Shown: piece by piece, positions 31,117-40,492 of the stretch
Layout: the number at the start of each line of letters is the position of its first letter
Position numbering within the stretch: position 1 is the stretch's first letter
DNA from: Symbiodinium natans
Lineage: Eukaryota; Sar; Dinophyceae; Suessiales; Symbiodiniaceae
Length of the DNA stretch: 64,000 bases
Assembly (NCBI GenBank): GCA_905221605.1
Contig: CAJNDS010002242.1
Coordinates: forward strand, 125,001-189,000
Direction: 5' to 3'
Made by a program: the position numbers and the translations under genes
Notes under the pieces: model-generated
What the model was told of the DNA's origin: nothing
The model's database searches: none
The model's input: the letters and a program-made list of their open reading frames with translations, nothing else

Positions 31117-31235
31117 CCCTAAACCCTACCCTAAACCCTAAACCCTAAACCCTAAACCCTAAACCCTAAACCCTAAACCCTAGCCCCTAAACCCTAAACC
31201 CTAAACCCTAAACCCTAAACCCTAAACCCTAAACC
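31117..31235 (-). repeat. CCCTAAA array
   Basis: About 17 units directly before a pyrimidine tract and exon 31262. Confidence 0.95.
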
Positions 31236-31261
31236 CCCCTCTTTGGCTTTCTGAGCCTCAG

Positions 31262-31328
31262 CAAGCCTGGTTCCGACGACCACTCCGTCACCCGCAGGGC
31301 TAAGGCCATCTCCATGGAAAGATTCAAG
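31262..31328 (+). CDS. Putative coding exon
   Basis: CCCCCCTCTTTGGCTTTCTG then AGCCTCAG acceptor; donor GTCTAGG. Frame: KPGSDDHSVTRRAKAISMER and FK, phase 2 in, phase 0 out. Frame is open further upstream (FLSLS). Product unknown. Confidence 0.65.
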
Positions 31329-31568
31329 GTCTAGGACCGGGAGTAGGCCCTTTTTTACTTTTTTTAGGGTTTAGAGTTTAGGGTTTCGGGTTTAGGGTTC
31401 GGGTTCCCTTAAGGCCCTTATAATCCCCTCAAGACCAGAAAGGGCGCCCTTTTATTCCTAGGTTACTCCTGCGTCTAGAGGTTTTCTAGGGCTTCAAACA
31501 TTTGGGGTCTTAGGGTTTTGGGGCGTTCGAATGCGTTGGGATTTTCAGGGGTTTTAGAGTGTTAGGGT

Positions 31569-31650
31569 TTCCCTAAACCCTAAACCCTAAACCCTAAACC
31601 CTAAACCCTAAACCCTAAACCCTAAACCCTAAACCCTAAACCCTAAACCC
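31569..31650 (-). repeat. CCCTAAA array
   Basis: About 11 perfect units. Confidence 0.95.
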
Positions 31651-31790
31651 TGGGGGGGGCTTGAGGTTATCAGGGAGGGTTTCAGGGTTCAGGCCTCCTA
31701 AGGCTTTTGTTTTAGGTTTCGGGGATTGGGGTTTAGGGTTTAGGGTTTAGGGGTTAGGGGTTAGGGGTTTCGGGTTCAGGTTTTTAAGCC

Positions 31791-31894
31791 TAGTTGCTGA
31801 ATGAGTACACTTTACACGTTTTTGGGATACTATAATCCCCTATAGAACAGAAAGTGTACACTTTTGGGGGGGGCTTCTGAACTCAGCAGCTAAG
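31791..31894. mobile_element. Family C terminal-inverted-repeat element, copy C2
   Basis: Ends TAGTTGCTGAATGAGT / ACTCAGCAGCTAAG. Inner arms GTACACTTT / AAAGTGTACAC. Core GGGATACTATAATCCCC. About 104 bp; matches C3 closely. Confidence 0.75.
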
Positions 31895-32047
31895 TTAGGG
31901 TTGTAGGGTTGGAGAGGGTTCGGAATTTGTAGGGGCCCTCTTGTGAAGTGGAGAGCCCATTCGCCCTGCAATCCCCTGAAATCCTGGGCCGCAGAAGGAC
32001 GACGTGTTCATCGTCATATGTACATATACATATACATGAATAGCCAT

Positions 32048-32173
32048 ACCTGGAGGTTGAGGGTGCTTAGACCCCCCCCAAAAAACTGTACGTAAAAGCC
32101 CCCAAAATGCCTCTAAGTAGGTTATAGGTACACTCATGATTAGGGTTATAAGTACCCATGAACCTCCAAGTGG
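32048..32173. mobile_element. Family B hairpin element, copy B7
   Basis: TACCTGGAGGTTGAGGGTGC on the left, AGTACCCATGAACCTCCAAG TGG on the right, core AACTGTACGTAAAAGCC. Confidence 0.6.
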
Positions 32174-32374
32174 TTTTGTATCTACATATGCATATTGTAT
32201 GTGTGTGGGTGTTTAGTTTTGTATATATGTATATGCATTTGTTTGCTTCTTTGTTTCTTCACATGCAGATTTTGGTTCGCTCATACAACTTTCGCCCCGG
32301 AACCGATGGGGCTTGGAGTTTCGGATTTATGCTTCAGGTTTGGGGTTTAGGGTTCGGGCTTTAGGGTTCGTAGC

Positions 32375-32447
32375 TTGGGCTGTTCCCCCTGATAGGGAGT
32401 ACTATCATCCCTCACCAGGACTGTTAGCATAGGGGGGAGGACCCCAA
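32375..32447. mobile_element. Family A hairpin element, copy A3
   Basis: TTGGGCTGTTCCCCC and GGACTGTTAGCATAGGGGGG arms, with GGGAGTACTATCATCCC between. Ends CCCCAA. Confidence 0.65.
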
Positions 32448-32535
32448 ATCGCAGCCGTGCAGCGTGTCGGGCTGCGTAGTCGTTGGATTCCTCCCTAAAC
32501 CCTAAACTCTAAACCCTGAACCCTGAACCCTAAAC

Positions 32536-32839
32536 TAATGTTAGACCCGCTTTAGTAGGGGCCTCCCCTTTAAAGTCAATTTGGCCAAATTGTTCAGGAC
32601 CCCCTGACTGTTTGCGGGGTCTCCTTTAAAGTCAAACCGTCCGGGCGCCGTAAGAAAATTCCACGTGGCGCGCGCCTTTAAAAAAGATAACCGGGCATCG
32701 CTGCCCCTTTTAAACCTATCTAAACTCCTCCCTATTGAAATCATATAAGCCCCCGGGGCCGTGTAATCAGGCTCCCATCCACGCCTCAACTGTTCAAGGG
32801 GGGGGGGGGGCCCAACACACTAAAGAGGGTCCAACATTA
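32536..32839. mobile_element. Family I dispersed element, copy I2 (304 bp)
   Basis: Terminal inverted repeats TAATGTTAGACCC / GGGTCCAACATTA. Long collinear similarity to I1 (5579-5862). Flanked by TAAAC on the left and AACCCTAAACC on the right, so the target was probably a telomere-like array. Confidence 0.75.
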
Positions 32840-32878
32840 AACCCTAAACCCTGGTTTTCGGGGTAACACCCATTCAAG

Positions 32879-32928
32879 ACACGCCTGCCGAGAATGGTGG
32901 TTCAACGATGCGAAGGAGGCGCCTCAGG
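32879..32928 (+). CDS. Putative coding exon
   Basis: CCATTCAAG acceptor, GTTCAGG donor. Frame: TPAENGGSTMRRRRLR, phase 1 in, phase 0 out. Product unknown. Confidence 0.5.
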
Positions 32929-33541
32929 GTTCAGGGTTCAGGGTTTAGGATTTAGGGTTTAGGGTTTAGGGTTTAGGGTTTGGGGTCCCTTGTAGGGTTT
33001 GAGGAGTCTGTCTCTCGTGGTTTTGAGGTATGGGTACAGGGTTGATAGTTGCAGGGAAACACTGCACTCAGCCCAAACACTTTCGAGTCCTGAGCCCTCT
33101 AACACCTGTCTAGGGTTTAGGGTTTAGGGTTCAGGGTTTATGGCCAGTGCAGGACCGGAAAATTGCCATTGTAAAGGCCTAGACCCCAAAGCCTAAACCC
33201 TTCACCATGAAACCCTCAACCCTATATATAGTGTAGCAAGGGGGGGGGGGGGGGGGGGGCTGAGAAGAATTGCGGCAACGTGTTGGTTTGTGGGCTGCGG
33301 ATTGGGGTCTAGCCATTGTTTGCCTTCTGCCACCCTAAACCCTAAAGCCCGAAATCCCTAACTCCCCAGCCCTAAACTCTAAACTTAAACCCTAGACCGC
33401 AAATATATCTGTACCATGAACGTGAAATAGCATCGCCTCTTCCTGTTGCACTCAAAAAAGCAAAGCAGAGCTGGAAGGATATATCTCTAACTTGTATCCA
33501 TGTGCAAACGCAGCTCGGACAGCTGAAGAGAAATCATGAAG

Positions 33542-33899
33542 CAGCGGCTTTGCGCGGATTGATTCCGAAGCGTATGATGAACTCTGGGATACGTTCTGCC
33601 CAAACTGCTGGCAGGTGCCTTTCTGGTGTGCATTTGGGCCTCCCTCCGTTTCGGAGGCGTCTCATGTGCTTTGGTCCTCCCTCATTTACGACTCGGGGAT
33701 ACTTCGGGGCTCCTCGTTTCGCACCAAGACCTCGACGAGAGGTATGCCCTTTGCATTGCAAGGAATTGGACTCTATGGCGACTGGGCAGCACCTTTCCTC
33801 ACGGCCTTGGACCCGGGTCAGGAGGTCGATTCTGAGATACTGTGGGAGCTGCGCTCAGAGCGAAGCTGGGATGGCGTCTGCTGCAGCGCAGCCTCCTGA
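33542..33899 (+). CDS. Putative long terminal exon (about 118 codons)
   Basis: After AATCATGAAG the frame is open to TGA at 33897: includes RIDSEAYDELWDTFCPNCWQ, VPFWCAFGPPSVSEASHVLW, GMPFALQGIGLYGDWAAPFL and EILWELRSERSWDGVCCSAA. The CPNC motif could bind metal. A second frame from 33511 (LGQLKRNHEAAALRGLIPKR) is also open, so start and frame are uncertain. Product not recognised. Confidence 0.5.
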
Positions 33900-34308
33900 A
33901 GGGTGCGCACTCAGTGTTGTGGCGTGGTACAGGGTTTAGGTTCAGGGTGTTGGGTTTGGGGTTTAGGGTTTGCGGTTTAGGGTTTAGGGTTTGAGGTTAA
34001 GGTTTGGGGGTTTACCATTCAGGCTTGAGCGCGGAGTGCTGGAGACGGTGGATATTCCCTCGACAACCCCTGTCTCCCTAAGCAGGCCATTTTCTTTGGG
34101 GGTAGGGTTCAGGGTTCAGGGTTCAGGGTTTAGGGTTCAGGGTTTAGGGTTTAGGGTTTGGTGTTTGGGGTTTAGGGCTTAGGGTTCAGGGTTGGGGGGC
34201 TTAGATGTTCTGGAGCAGGCTTTTTGGGCTTTCGGGGGAATCCTAAACCCCACCTGCCCCCCCCCCAAACCCTAAACCCTAAACCCTAAACCCTAAACCG
34301 TGTGTGAG

Positions 34309-34367
34309 AAGCTGGAAGCCCTTAGGGCTAGCGTGTCGCAGGGACAGGGGCAACCTGCTGAGTGGCT
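34309..34367 (+). CDS. Putative coding exon
   Basis: CCGTGTGTGAG acceptor, GTAGGG donor. Frame: KLEALRASVSQGQGQPAEW, ending in phase 2. Read through, the next codons are CTG TAG, so it could be terminal. Product unknown. Confidence 0.5.
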
Positions 34368-34428
34368 GTAGGGCACATCATGTACTTAGGCTGTCCACAG
34401 GTATTCATACCCGAAACCCTTAACCCTG

Positions 34429-34518
34429 AACCCTAAACCCTAAACCCTAAACCCTAAACCCTAAACCCTAAACCCTAAACCCTAAACCCTAAACCCTAAA
34501 CCCTAGCCCTAAACCCTA
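34429..34518 (-). repeat. CCCTAAA array
   Basis: About 12 units ending in a C-run. Confidence 0.95.
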
Positions 34519-34856
34519 ACCCCCCCCCCCCATAAACCCTCAGCCTAGAAAGCCATGAATTCCTACACCTTTTGTTCTACAACCCCTCTATACACTATAC
34601 ATAATTGGTGCTCATACTGCGAAACACAGGTAAGGGACAGGACAAGGGCCACAGCGTACATCCTTAAACCCCAAACCCTGTTCAGGGCTTATTTATTGCT
34701 TGCCTAACAGGTTCTTAGTGGGGAAGCAGGTTCCCTCTACCTACCTCCCAGATCCTTTCTTACGAGACAGTAAGTAAGTTGTATGTCAACAAGCCCTAAG
34801 CCCTAAACCCCAAACCCTAGACCCTAAACCCTCAACCCTGAACCCTGAACCCTAAA

Positions 34857-34925
34857 CCCGAAACCCGAAACCCTAAACCCTAAACCCTAAACCCTAAACC
34901 CTAAACCCTAAACCCTAAACCCTAG
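34857..34925 (-). repeat. CCCTAAA array
   Basis: About nine units; the last one is followed by GCCAG, the acceptor of exon 34930. Confidence 0.95.
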
Positions 34926-34929
34926 CCAG

Positions 34930-35007
34930 GAGCAAGATTTCCTGGACGGCAAGACCGATCCCTCCTGGAAGCTGGACCAGTGGCCGCCCCAGAGTCCGGC
35001 GTTCAAG
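34930..35007 (+). CDS. Putative coding exon of a CCCH zinc-finger gene
   Basis: Acceptor CTAGCCAG abuts a CCCTAAA array, and the donor GTTTAGGG is the first unit of the next array. Frame: EQDFLDGKTDPSWKLDQWPP then QSPAFK, 26 codons, phase 0 at both ends. Joins in phase with 35588. Confidence 0.75.
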
Positions 35008-35117
35008 GTTTAGGGTTTAGGGTTTAGGGTTTAGGGTTTAGGGTTTAGGGTTTAGGGTTTAGGGTTTAGGGTTTAGGGTTTAGGGTCGACGGTTTAGGGT
35101 TTAGGGTTTAGCGTTTA
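35008..35117 (+). repeat. TTTAGGG array forming the 5' end of an intron
   Basis: Begins with the GT of GTTTAGGG directly after codon 26 of the preceding exon. About 15 units with one GTCGACGG interruption. Confidence 0.9.
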
Positions 35118-35587
35118 GGGTTTAGAGCCTAGGGCCTTAAACCCCGGAGCTCTAAAACCCCTAGCACTGACACCCCAAACCCCAAACACCCAACACGCCT
35201 TAGGTAAGCCTCTCAGCCTAAGCCCCTGTCGCCCAAACCCCAAACCCCAAACCCCAAACCCCTCCAAACCCCAAACCCCAAACCCCAAACCCTAAACCCT
35301 AAACCCTCAACCCTCTAAACCCCCAGCCCAGAGCCGCAAAAGCCCCTAGAGCCGGGACTCCTTACCGACATTTAGGGCACTGTGTAGGGTTTCGGGTTTA
35401 GGGTTTAGGGTTGAGGGTTTTGGGTTTTGGGTTTTGGGGTTGAGGGTTTTGGCACATTGTGTTTAGGGTTTTTGGGGTTAGGGTTCAACCCGAACCCACA
35501 CTCCCGGAACCTAAACACAACATCCCTAAACAGAAGACCCTAAACCCTAAACCCTAAACTCCCTACACCCTAAAGCAAAACTGGTAG

Positions 35588-35672
35588 ACAAGGTTCAAGG
35601 ACAACAAGCACTTCATTGCCAACTCGACCGGGCAACGCCTCGTCTACAAAGGCGACAGCAGGCCCTCAGCAG
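35588..35672 (+). CDS. Putative coding exon of a CCCH zinc-finger gene
   Basis: AACTGGTAG acceptor (an AAG eight bases later is an alternative), donor GTTTTAGG. Frame: TRFKDNKHFIANSTGQRLVY then KGDSRPSA, phase 0 in, phase 1 out. Links 34930 and 36043 in one frame. Confidence 0.7.
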
Positions 35673-35748
35673 GTTTTAGGCTTTCATGGTTTGGGAGTGT
35701 CGAGAGGCTTTAGACAGGCTTCAGGGTTTAGGTTTTTAGGCTTCAGTG

Positions 35749-35904
35749 GCCCTAAACCCTAAACCCTAAACCCTAAACCCTAAACCCTAAACCCTAAACC
35801 CTAAACCCTACACCCTAAACCCTAAACCCTAAACCCTAAACCCTAAACCCTAAACCCTAAACCCTAAACCCTAAACCCTAAACCCTAAACCCTAAACCCT
35901 AAAC
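35749..35904 (-). repeat. CCCTAAA array
   Basis: About 22 units. Followed directly by family D copy D2. Confidence 0.95.
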
Positions 35905-36006
35905 CTTACTGGCTCAAAACCCAACTTTGCAACTTTTGGGTTTCTTATAAGGTAGTTTATTCTGAAAGTTTCAACTTTGGTTTTCCTTGGGTTTTGGGCC
36001 AGTAAG
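35905..36006. mobile_element. Family D terminal-inverted-repeat element, copy D2
   Basis: CTTACTGGCTCAAAACCCAA and TTGGGTTTTGGGCCAGTAAG are complementary ends. 102 bp. Sits inside CCCTAAA repeats just upstream of the CCCH exon. Confidence 0.85.
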
Positions 36007-36042
36007 AAACCCTAAACCCTAAACCCTATAAACCGTCGCCAG

Positions 36043-36300
36043 CTGTCTGGGATGTGCGTGACCTCATGCCGTCCGAGATGCATGGCAAGCAGCTCTCGGC
36101 ACAGCTGCGAGACGGCACCAACCTCTGCGTGGACTTCCAGAAGCAGAAGTGCGCCAAAGGAGATGGGTGCACAATGGCCCATCGTTGCGCAATACTCTTG
36201 CGGACGGGCAGAGTTTGCGGCCAGGGGCATCCCGCATCCAAGTGTTGGGACAAGAGGGCATTGCAGGCCCATGTCGCTGCGGCTTGGGAGCGTCAACGGG
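36043..36300 (+). CDS. CCCH-type zinc-finger exon
   Basis: Acceptor CCGTCGCCAG, donor GTTTAGGG. With the G left from 35672 the frame reads AVWDVRDLMPSEMHGKQLSA and on through 86 residues. NLCVDFQKQKCAKGDGCTMA then HRC gives C-x7-C-x5-C-x3-H, a CCCH zinc finger of the type that binds RNA. RVCGQGHPASKCW adds a second Cys/His cluster. The longest well-supported exon of the mosaic. Part of a gene with 34930 and 35588; the complete product is unknown. Confidence 0.8.
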
Positions 36301-36386
36301 GTTTAGGGGGTTAGTTGCGCATGGGTTTAGGGTTTGGGGGGGGTGTAGGTTGGCGGCCATCAAGCCTCCATCTTCGCTCCCTCCCC

Positions 36387-36516
36387 AGACCGCTGGGAGG
36401 ATCCAAAAAACAGATCCCCTTAAGTGTTCCGAAGCATGACCCAATAGTTAGGGTTTAGGGTTTAGGGTTTACTATTTGGAGGTTCTATTTTTTGGATCCT
36501 CCCTCCCAGGGGTCTG
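36387..36516. mobile_element. Family F palindromic element, copy F3, with TTTAGGG array in the loop
   Basis: CCAGACCGCTGGGAGGATCC on the left pairs with GGATCCTCCCTCCCAGGGGT CTGG on the right. Inner GACCCAATAGT and ACTATTTGG flank three TTTAGGG units (36450-36470) that interrupt the palindrome centre. Confidence 0.7.
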
Positions 36517-36566
36517 GGATCACTTTGAGCCTGTTGCGGTGCTTGTCTGTCCTTGTCTCAAGGGAG

Positions 36567-36622
36567 TCAGCCGTGAACGAAATGTGCGAACCACGCAGGC
36601 CAATGCCAGGCTGAACTACAGA
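36567..36622 (+). CDS. Putative coding exon, right end at CCCTAAA
   Basis: TCTCAAGGGAG acceptor chosen among two nearby AGs. With the G from 36300 it reads VSRERNVRTTQANARLNYR. No GT on the right; a GC donor directly before CCTAAACCC is possible. Confidence 0.5.
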
Positions 36623-36623
36623 C

Positions 36624-36718
36624 GCCCTAAACCCTAAACCCTAAACCCTAAACCCTAAACCCTAAACCCTAAACCCTAAACCCTAAGCCCTAAGCCCTAA
36701 GCCCTAAACCCTAAACCC
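36624..36718 (-). repeat. CCCTAAA array with CCCTAAG units
   Basis: About 13 units including three consecutive CCCTAAG variants. Confidence 0.9.
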
Positions 36719-37423
36719 ATGCATGCAGCTACCCCCTGGGCCCTCTGAGCACCTTCAACCCTATGTAGACTCGAAGCCCTAAACCCTCCCGAGCTCAGTC
36801 GACATCCAGCCCCAGCCCCATTCCACCCTCATCCCTCATCCCAAGACTCCAACATGCAGGTACCTTTCCCAAAACAGGAAGGTGTACCTATATATGGCGG
36901 GGTCCTACAACAAGGATTAGGCTATTCTTTTCTTTGTTTGCTTGGGGCCCGAACATCCATCTTCTGTGGCTGCTGTGAAGGTGAGGTTTTGGTCAGTGTT
37001 TCGGGTGTAGGGTTTTGGGGGACGAAGGTGTAGGCATTGTGTGTCCTTTTGGGGGGGACACTCCTAAACCACCCTATATACTTCATATTTAGAGCGCTTC
37101 TGAGCAACCATGTCTTCGGCTCACTACATGGGATTACAGAAATTCAGTTTTTTTCTGCAGAAGGGCAGCTGTGGTTCTGTTCTTCCGGCAAGGAACCAGA
37201 AAACCTAAACGCTATACCCCCCAGAATAGCCCCTGAAGCAGCCCCAAACCCACAGACCCTAAACCCCAAATAGCCTTAAGAAAACACCTGGAAGCCCTGC
37301 AGAACCTAAACCCCCACAACCCTATAACCCAAGAAAAACACTAAACTCCAAATAACCTTCAAAAATCCTGGAAGCCCTACAGAACCTGAACCTCACAACC
37401 TATCTCCCAAAGCCCTCAAACAG

Positions 37424-37480
37424 TTCCTTCTTCGGCTGGATGAAGTTGGGATTCGGCCAGCAGGCGCCCTGCCATCTGGG
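37424..37480 (+). CDS. Putative coding exon, two open frames
   Basis: CCCTCAAACAG acceptor, GTTTAGGG donor. Phase 0 reads FLLRLDEVGIRPAGALPSG; another frame reads SFFGWMKLGFGQQAPCHL. Product unknown. Confidence 0.5.
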
Positions 37481-38842
37481 GTTTAGGGTTTGGGGTTTAG
37501 GGTTTAGGGTTTAGGGTTTAGGGCTTTCGGTTTAGGGTTTAGGGTTTCGGGTTTAGGGTTTAGGGTTTTCGGTTCAGGGTTTAGGGTTTAGGGATTAGGG
37601 ATTAGGGTTTCCGGTTTAGGGCATCGTTTGGGCTTCGTGTTGCAGGTTAAGGGCTAAAGGGTTGTTGGGTTTGGGGTTGAGGGCCCTTGGGTTTTGGGTT
37701 TTGGGTAGTAAGGTTGAGGTGTTCAGGGTTAGAGGGCTTTGGGGTTACAGGGTCATCGGGCTATGGAGGTATAGGGTTGGAGGGCCTTTTCTGGAGGTTC
37801 TGGTAGGCCCCTGTGAGGACTTCGGAAGGTCCTGGACAGACTTTTCGGGCTTTACCCTTTGAGTAGGGGGTCCCACGACGGGCAGGGTGTTCTGTGGCAT
37901 TTGGACCCCCCTGGCCTGGTGGGATTGAAAAATCACAAAAAGAGGGCCAATCGTGGGTGCTACCGACCTCCGAGCTGTGGGAAACCCTAAACCCTAAACC
38001 CTAAACCCTAAACCCTAAACCCTAAACCCTAAACCCTAAACCCGGGCGAACGACCTGGGTCTAGGGCAAGGGGAATCATCGGGATGAGGCCGAGGGGCAC
38101 CACTCCCTACTATAGGTTGCGGCTAAGCCCTAAGCCCTCAGCCCTAAACCCTAAGCCCTAAACCCTAAACCCTAAACCCTAAACCCTTGAGCTCAGTGTT
38201 TTGGGGTCTACTATTTTCTGAAGAACCCACAAAAAGCAAAGATAACAATCACTATACTGCCATTTTTAAGGAAGAATCGGTTTTGATTTTTTCTGGGCGT
38301 TTCTTAAGCAATTGGTAGGGGTTTAGGGCTTAAGGCTTTAGACCCATCTCGTCCTGCACATGAGGTCATTCGTTGACACTTGAAAATTCAGGCAGGATCG
38401 CCCTAAATAAACCATAGGGCCAAACAAAGCCCGGCTCTAGTCTAAACCCACAAGCACAAGAATGACCTCAGGTCCAAATCCTGTTCCCGAGCAAGCCCTA
38501 GACCACAGATTCCGGTATATAGGGTTTAGGGTTTAGGGCTTAGGGTTTTCGGTTGAGGAAAGGGCCCAGGGACTCACCAAAATCAGGGAAACCCTAAACC
38601 GTAAACCCGGGCAGCCTCATATGCCCTGAGAAGCTACACCCGGAGCCCTACTTAGAGGTAGTCTCTTTCTCCTTTAGAAAAGGGAAGTGTGACTTCTTAC
38701 TTGTTGTGCAGGTTAGGGTTTAGGGTTTAGGGTTTAGGGTTCAGGGTTCAGGGTTCAGGGTTCAGGGTTCAGGGTTCAGGGTTGATTTAACGTGTTCTTA
38801 AGGTGCAAGGTTATTCTAGGTAACCCCAAACCCTGTGAGAAG
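37481..38842. other. Repeat-rich stretch without a supported gene
   Basis: TTTAGGG variants (37481-37620), a CCCTAAA array (37982-38042), family K copy K2 (38208-38318) and a TTCAGGG block (38730-38782). The frame at 37662-37862 is low in complexity and derived from repeats. Confidence 0.5.
38208..38318. mobile_element. Family K terminal-inverted-repeat element, copy K2
   Basis: CTACTATTTTCTGAAGAACC and GTTTCTTAAGCAATTGGTAG pair imperfectly at the ends. Confidence 0.65.
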
Positions 38843-38926
38843 CAGGCGGGCGAGTGCGAGTGGATGGACGAGCCGGAAAATGGTTGGGATGAGCTCACCT
38901 GGCTATTTGACGATGGCACCCTTTAG
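38843..38926 (+). CDS. Putative terminal exon, acidic and Trp rich
   Basis: TGTGAGAAG acceptor. Frame: QAGECEWMDEPENGWDELTW then LFDDGTL and TAG (38924-38926), the TAG lying in a TTTAGGG-like unit. Product unknown. Confidence 0.55.
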   Translation, partial: QAGECEWMDEPENGWDELTWLFDDGTL

Positions 38927-39371
38927 GGATTAGGGTTGAGGGTTTAAGGGTTTAGGGTTTAAGGGTTTAGGGCTTAAGGGCTTAGGGATTATAGGGTTTA
39001 GGGTGTTGAAACACATGTGTCTCCCAGATATGGAAGTTTCTGCAGTTTCCGGGTTCCTTTGTGTAGTTGACCCAAGCATTTAACCCCTAAACCCTCAACC
39101 CTAACCCCCTCCGCCCTGACCCCTTTAAGCCTACGCATACGGTTTAGGGTTTAGGGTTTAGGGTTTAGGGTTCAGCATCTCCAGTTCAAGCATTCACTAG
39201 TCAAGCTCGCTACTCTGGTATCGAATATATACCCACCCACCCTTTGGATCCCATAACATTAGGAAAATATTTTAGTTTTTAACGGAACCCAAACTCGAAG
39301 TCTAATCTAAGGCCCACAATAGGCCCTTTATGCTCTTAGGGCCCTAAACCCTACAGTTTAGAAGCCCCTAT

Positions 39372-39750
39372 CGGTGAAGGCTCGGTTTTGGCCAAAAACC
39401 CAGAAAACGAGAGCCCACCCAGAACCGTCGATTTCAGTACTAAAAATCGCATTTTTAATAGGGACCCGGGCCAATCCTGGGGTCCCCCTCATTTGGGGTG
39501 TTTTTGGAGGCAAAGTTTCCGTCTCAAGGGGGGTCGGAGTTTGAGGCAAGGGTGGGTCTCCGAAGACTATTTTGCCTTTAAAATTGAAAAATGCGACCCC
39601 CCTTGACCCAAAACTAGGCACGGGGCGGTCCTTCATGAGAACTGCGGGAAAAAATCCTGCAACACCCTGAAAAACATTGAAAAACCTTAAAAAACACTGA
39701 AAAATTCTGAAAAACCTTGAAAAACCTTGAAAAGCATGAAATTCTGAAAC
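39372..39750. repeat. Tandem duplication of about 370 bp, first copy
   Basis: From CGGTGAAGGCTCGG through TTTTTAATAGGGACCCGGG to a run of CTTGAAAAAC units. Very similar to 39751-40110. The 275-codon minus-strand frame spanning both copies follows from the duplication and from repeated TTGAAAAAC motifs, so no protein is claimed. Confidence 0.85.
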
Positions 39751-40110
39751 CGGTGAAGGCTCGGTTTGGTCAAAAAAGCCAGAAAACGAGAGCCCACCCA
39801 GAAGCGTCGATTTCAGTACTAAAAAAATCGCATTTTTAATAGGGACCCGGGCTGATCCTGGGGTCCCTCCCCTCATTTGGGGTGTTTTTGGAGGCAAACT
39901 TTCCCTGTCAAGGGGGGGTCGGAGTTTGAGGTCTCCGAAGACTATTTTGCCTTTAAAATTAAAAAATGCGACCCCCCCTTGAGCAGGGGGCGGCCCTTCA
40001 TCAGAATTGAGGGTTAAAAACCCTGAAACATCCTGAAAAACATTGAAAAACCTTGAAAAACACTGAAAAACTCTGAAAAACCTTGAAAAACCTTGAAAAA
40101 ACCCGGGGAA
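39751..40110. repeat. Tandem duplication of about 370 bp, second copy
   Basis: Same order of motifs as 39372-39750, with small indels: a shorter middle and a longer A-run in ACTAAAAAAATCGC. Confidence 0.85.
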
Positions 40111-40304
40111 AAGGAAAATCACCATTGCCCACTTTTGAAGCCAAAACTCACCGTTGCCCACTTTTGAATTAGGGTTTAAATTCATTATGATAGAGAGGTT
40201 TAGGGTTTAGGGTTTAGGGTTTAGGGTTTATGGCATTGCCCAAAAACTAGCTGGCAGACCCCGAAAGTGGCGGGCATGACCCAAGCCGAGGCACCCCAGG
40301 GTAG

Positions 40305-40492
40305 TTACATGGTCCCTCAATGATGGCCCTTAAAAGAGGGGTTTGGGGTTTAGGGTTGGGGGTTTAGGGTTTATGGTTTAGGGTTTCGGGTTGGCCGTGT
40401 TTTACCCTATAAAACCCAGAGGCCCATACGTCAGAACCCTTGCAAGAAGGTAAGGGGCCATATTCAGGGGCCATGCAGCTACCTTTAGACCA
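40305..40492. mobile_element. Family G palindromic element, copy G3
   Basis: TAGTTACATGGTCCCTCAAT at the left and GGGGCCATGCAGCTACC at the right, with TTTAGGG units in the interior and CCCATACGTCAGAACCCTTG matching the G2 region. Confidence 0.55.

Noticed and set aside
39358-40185. 275-codon minus-strand protein
   Set aside because: It spans a tandem duplication and repeats the same low-complexity Phe-rich motif; no recognisable domain.
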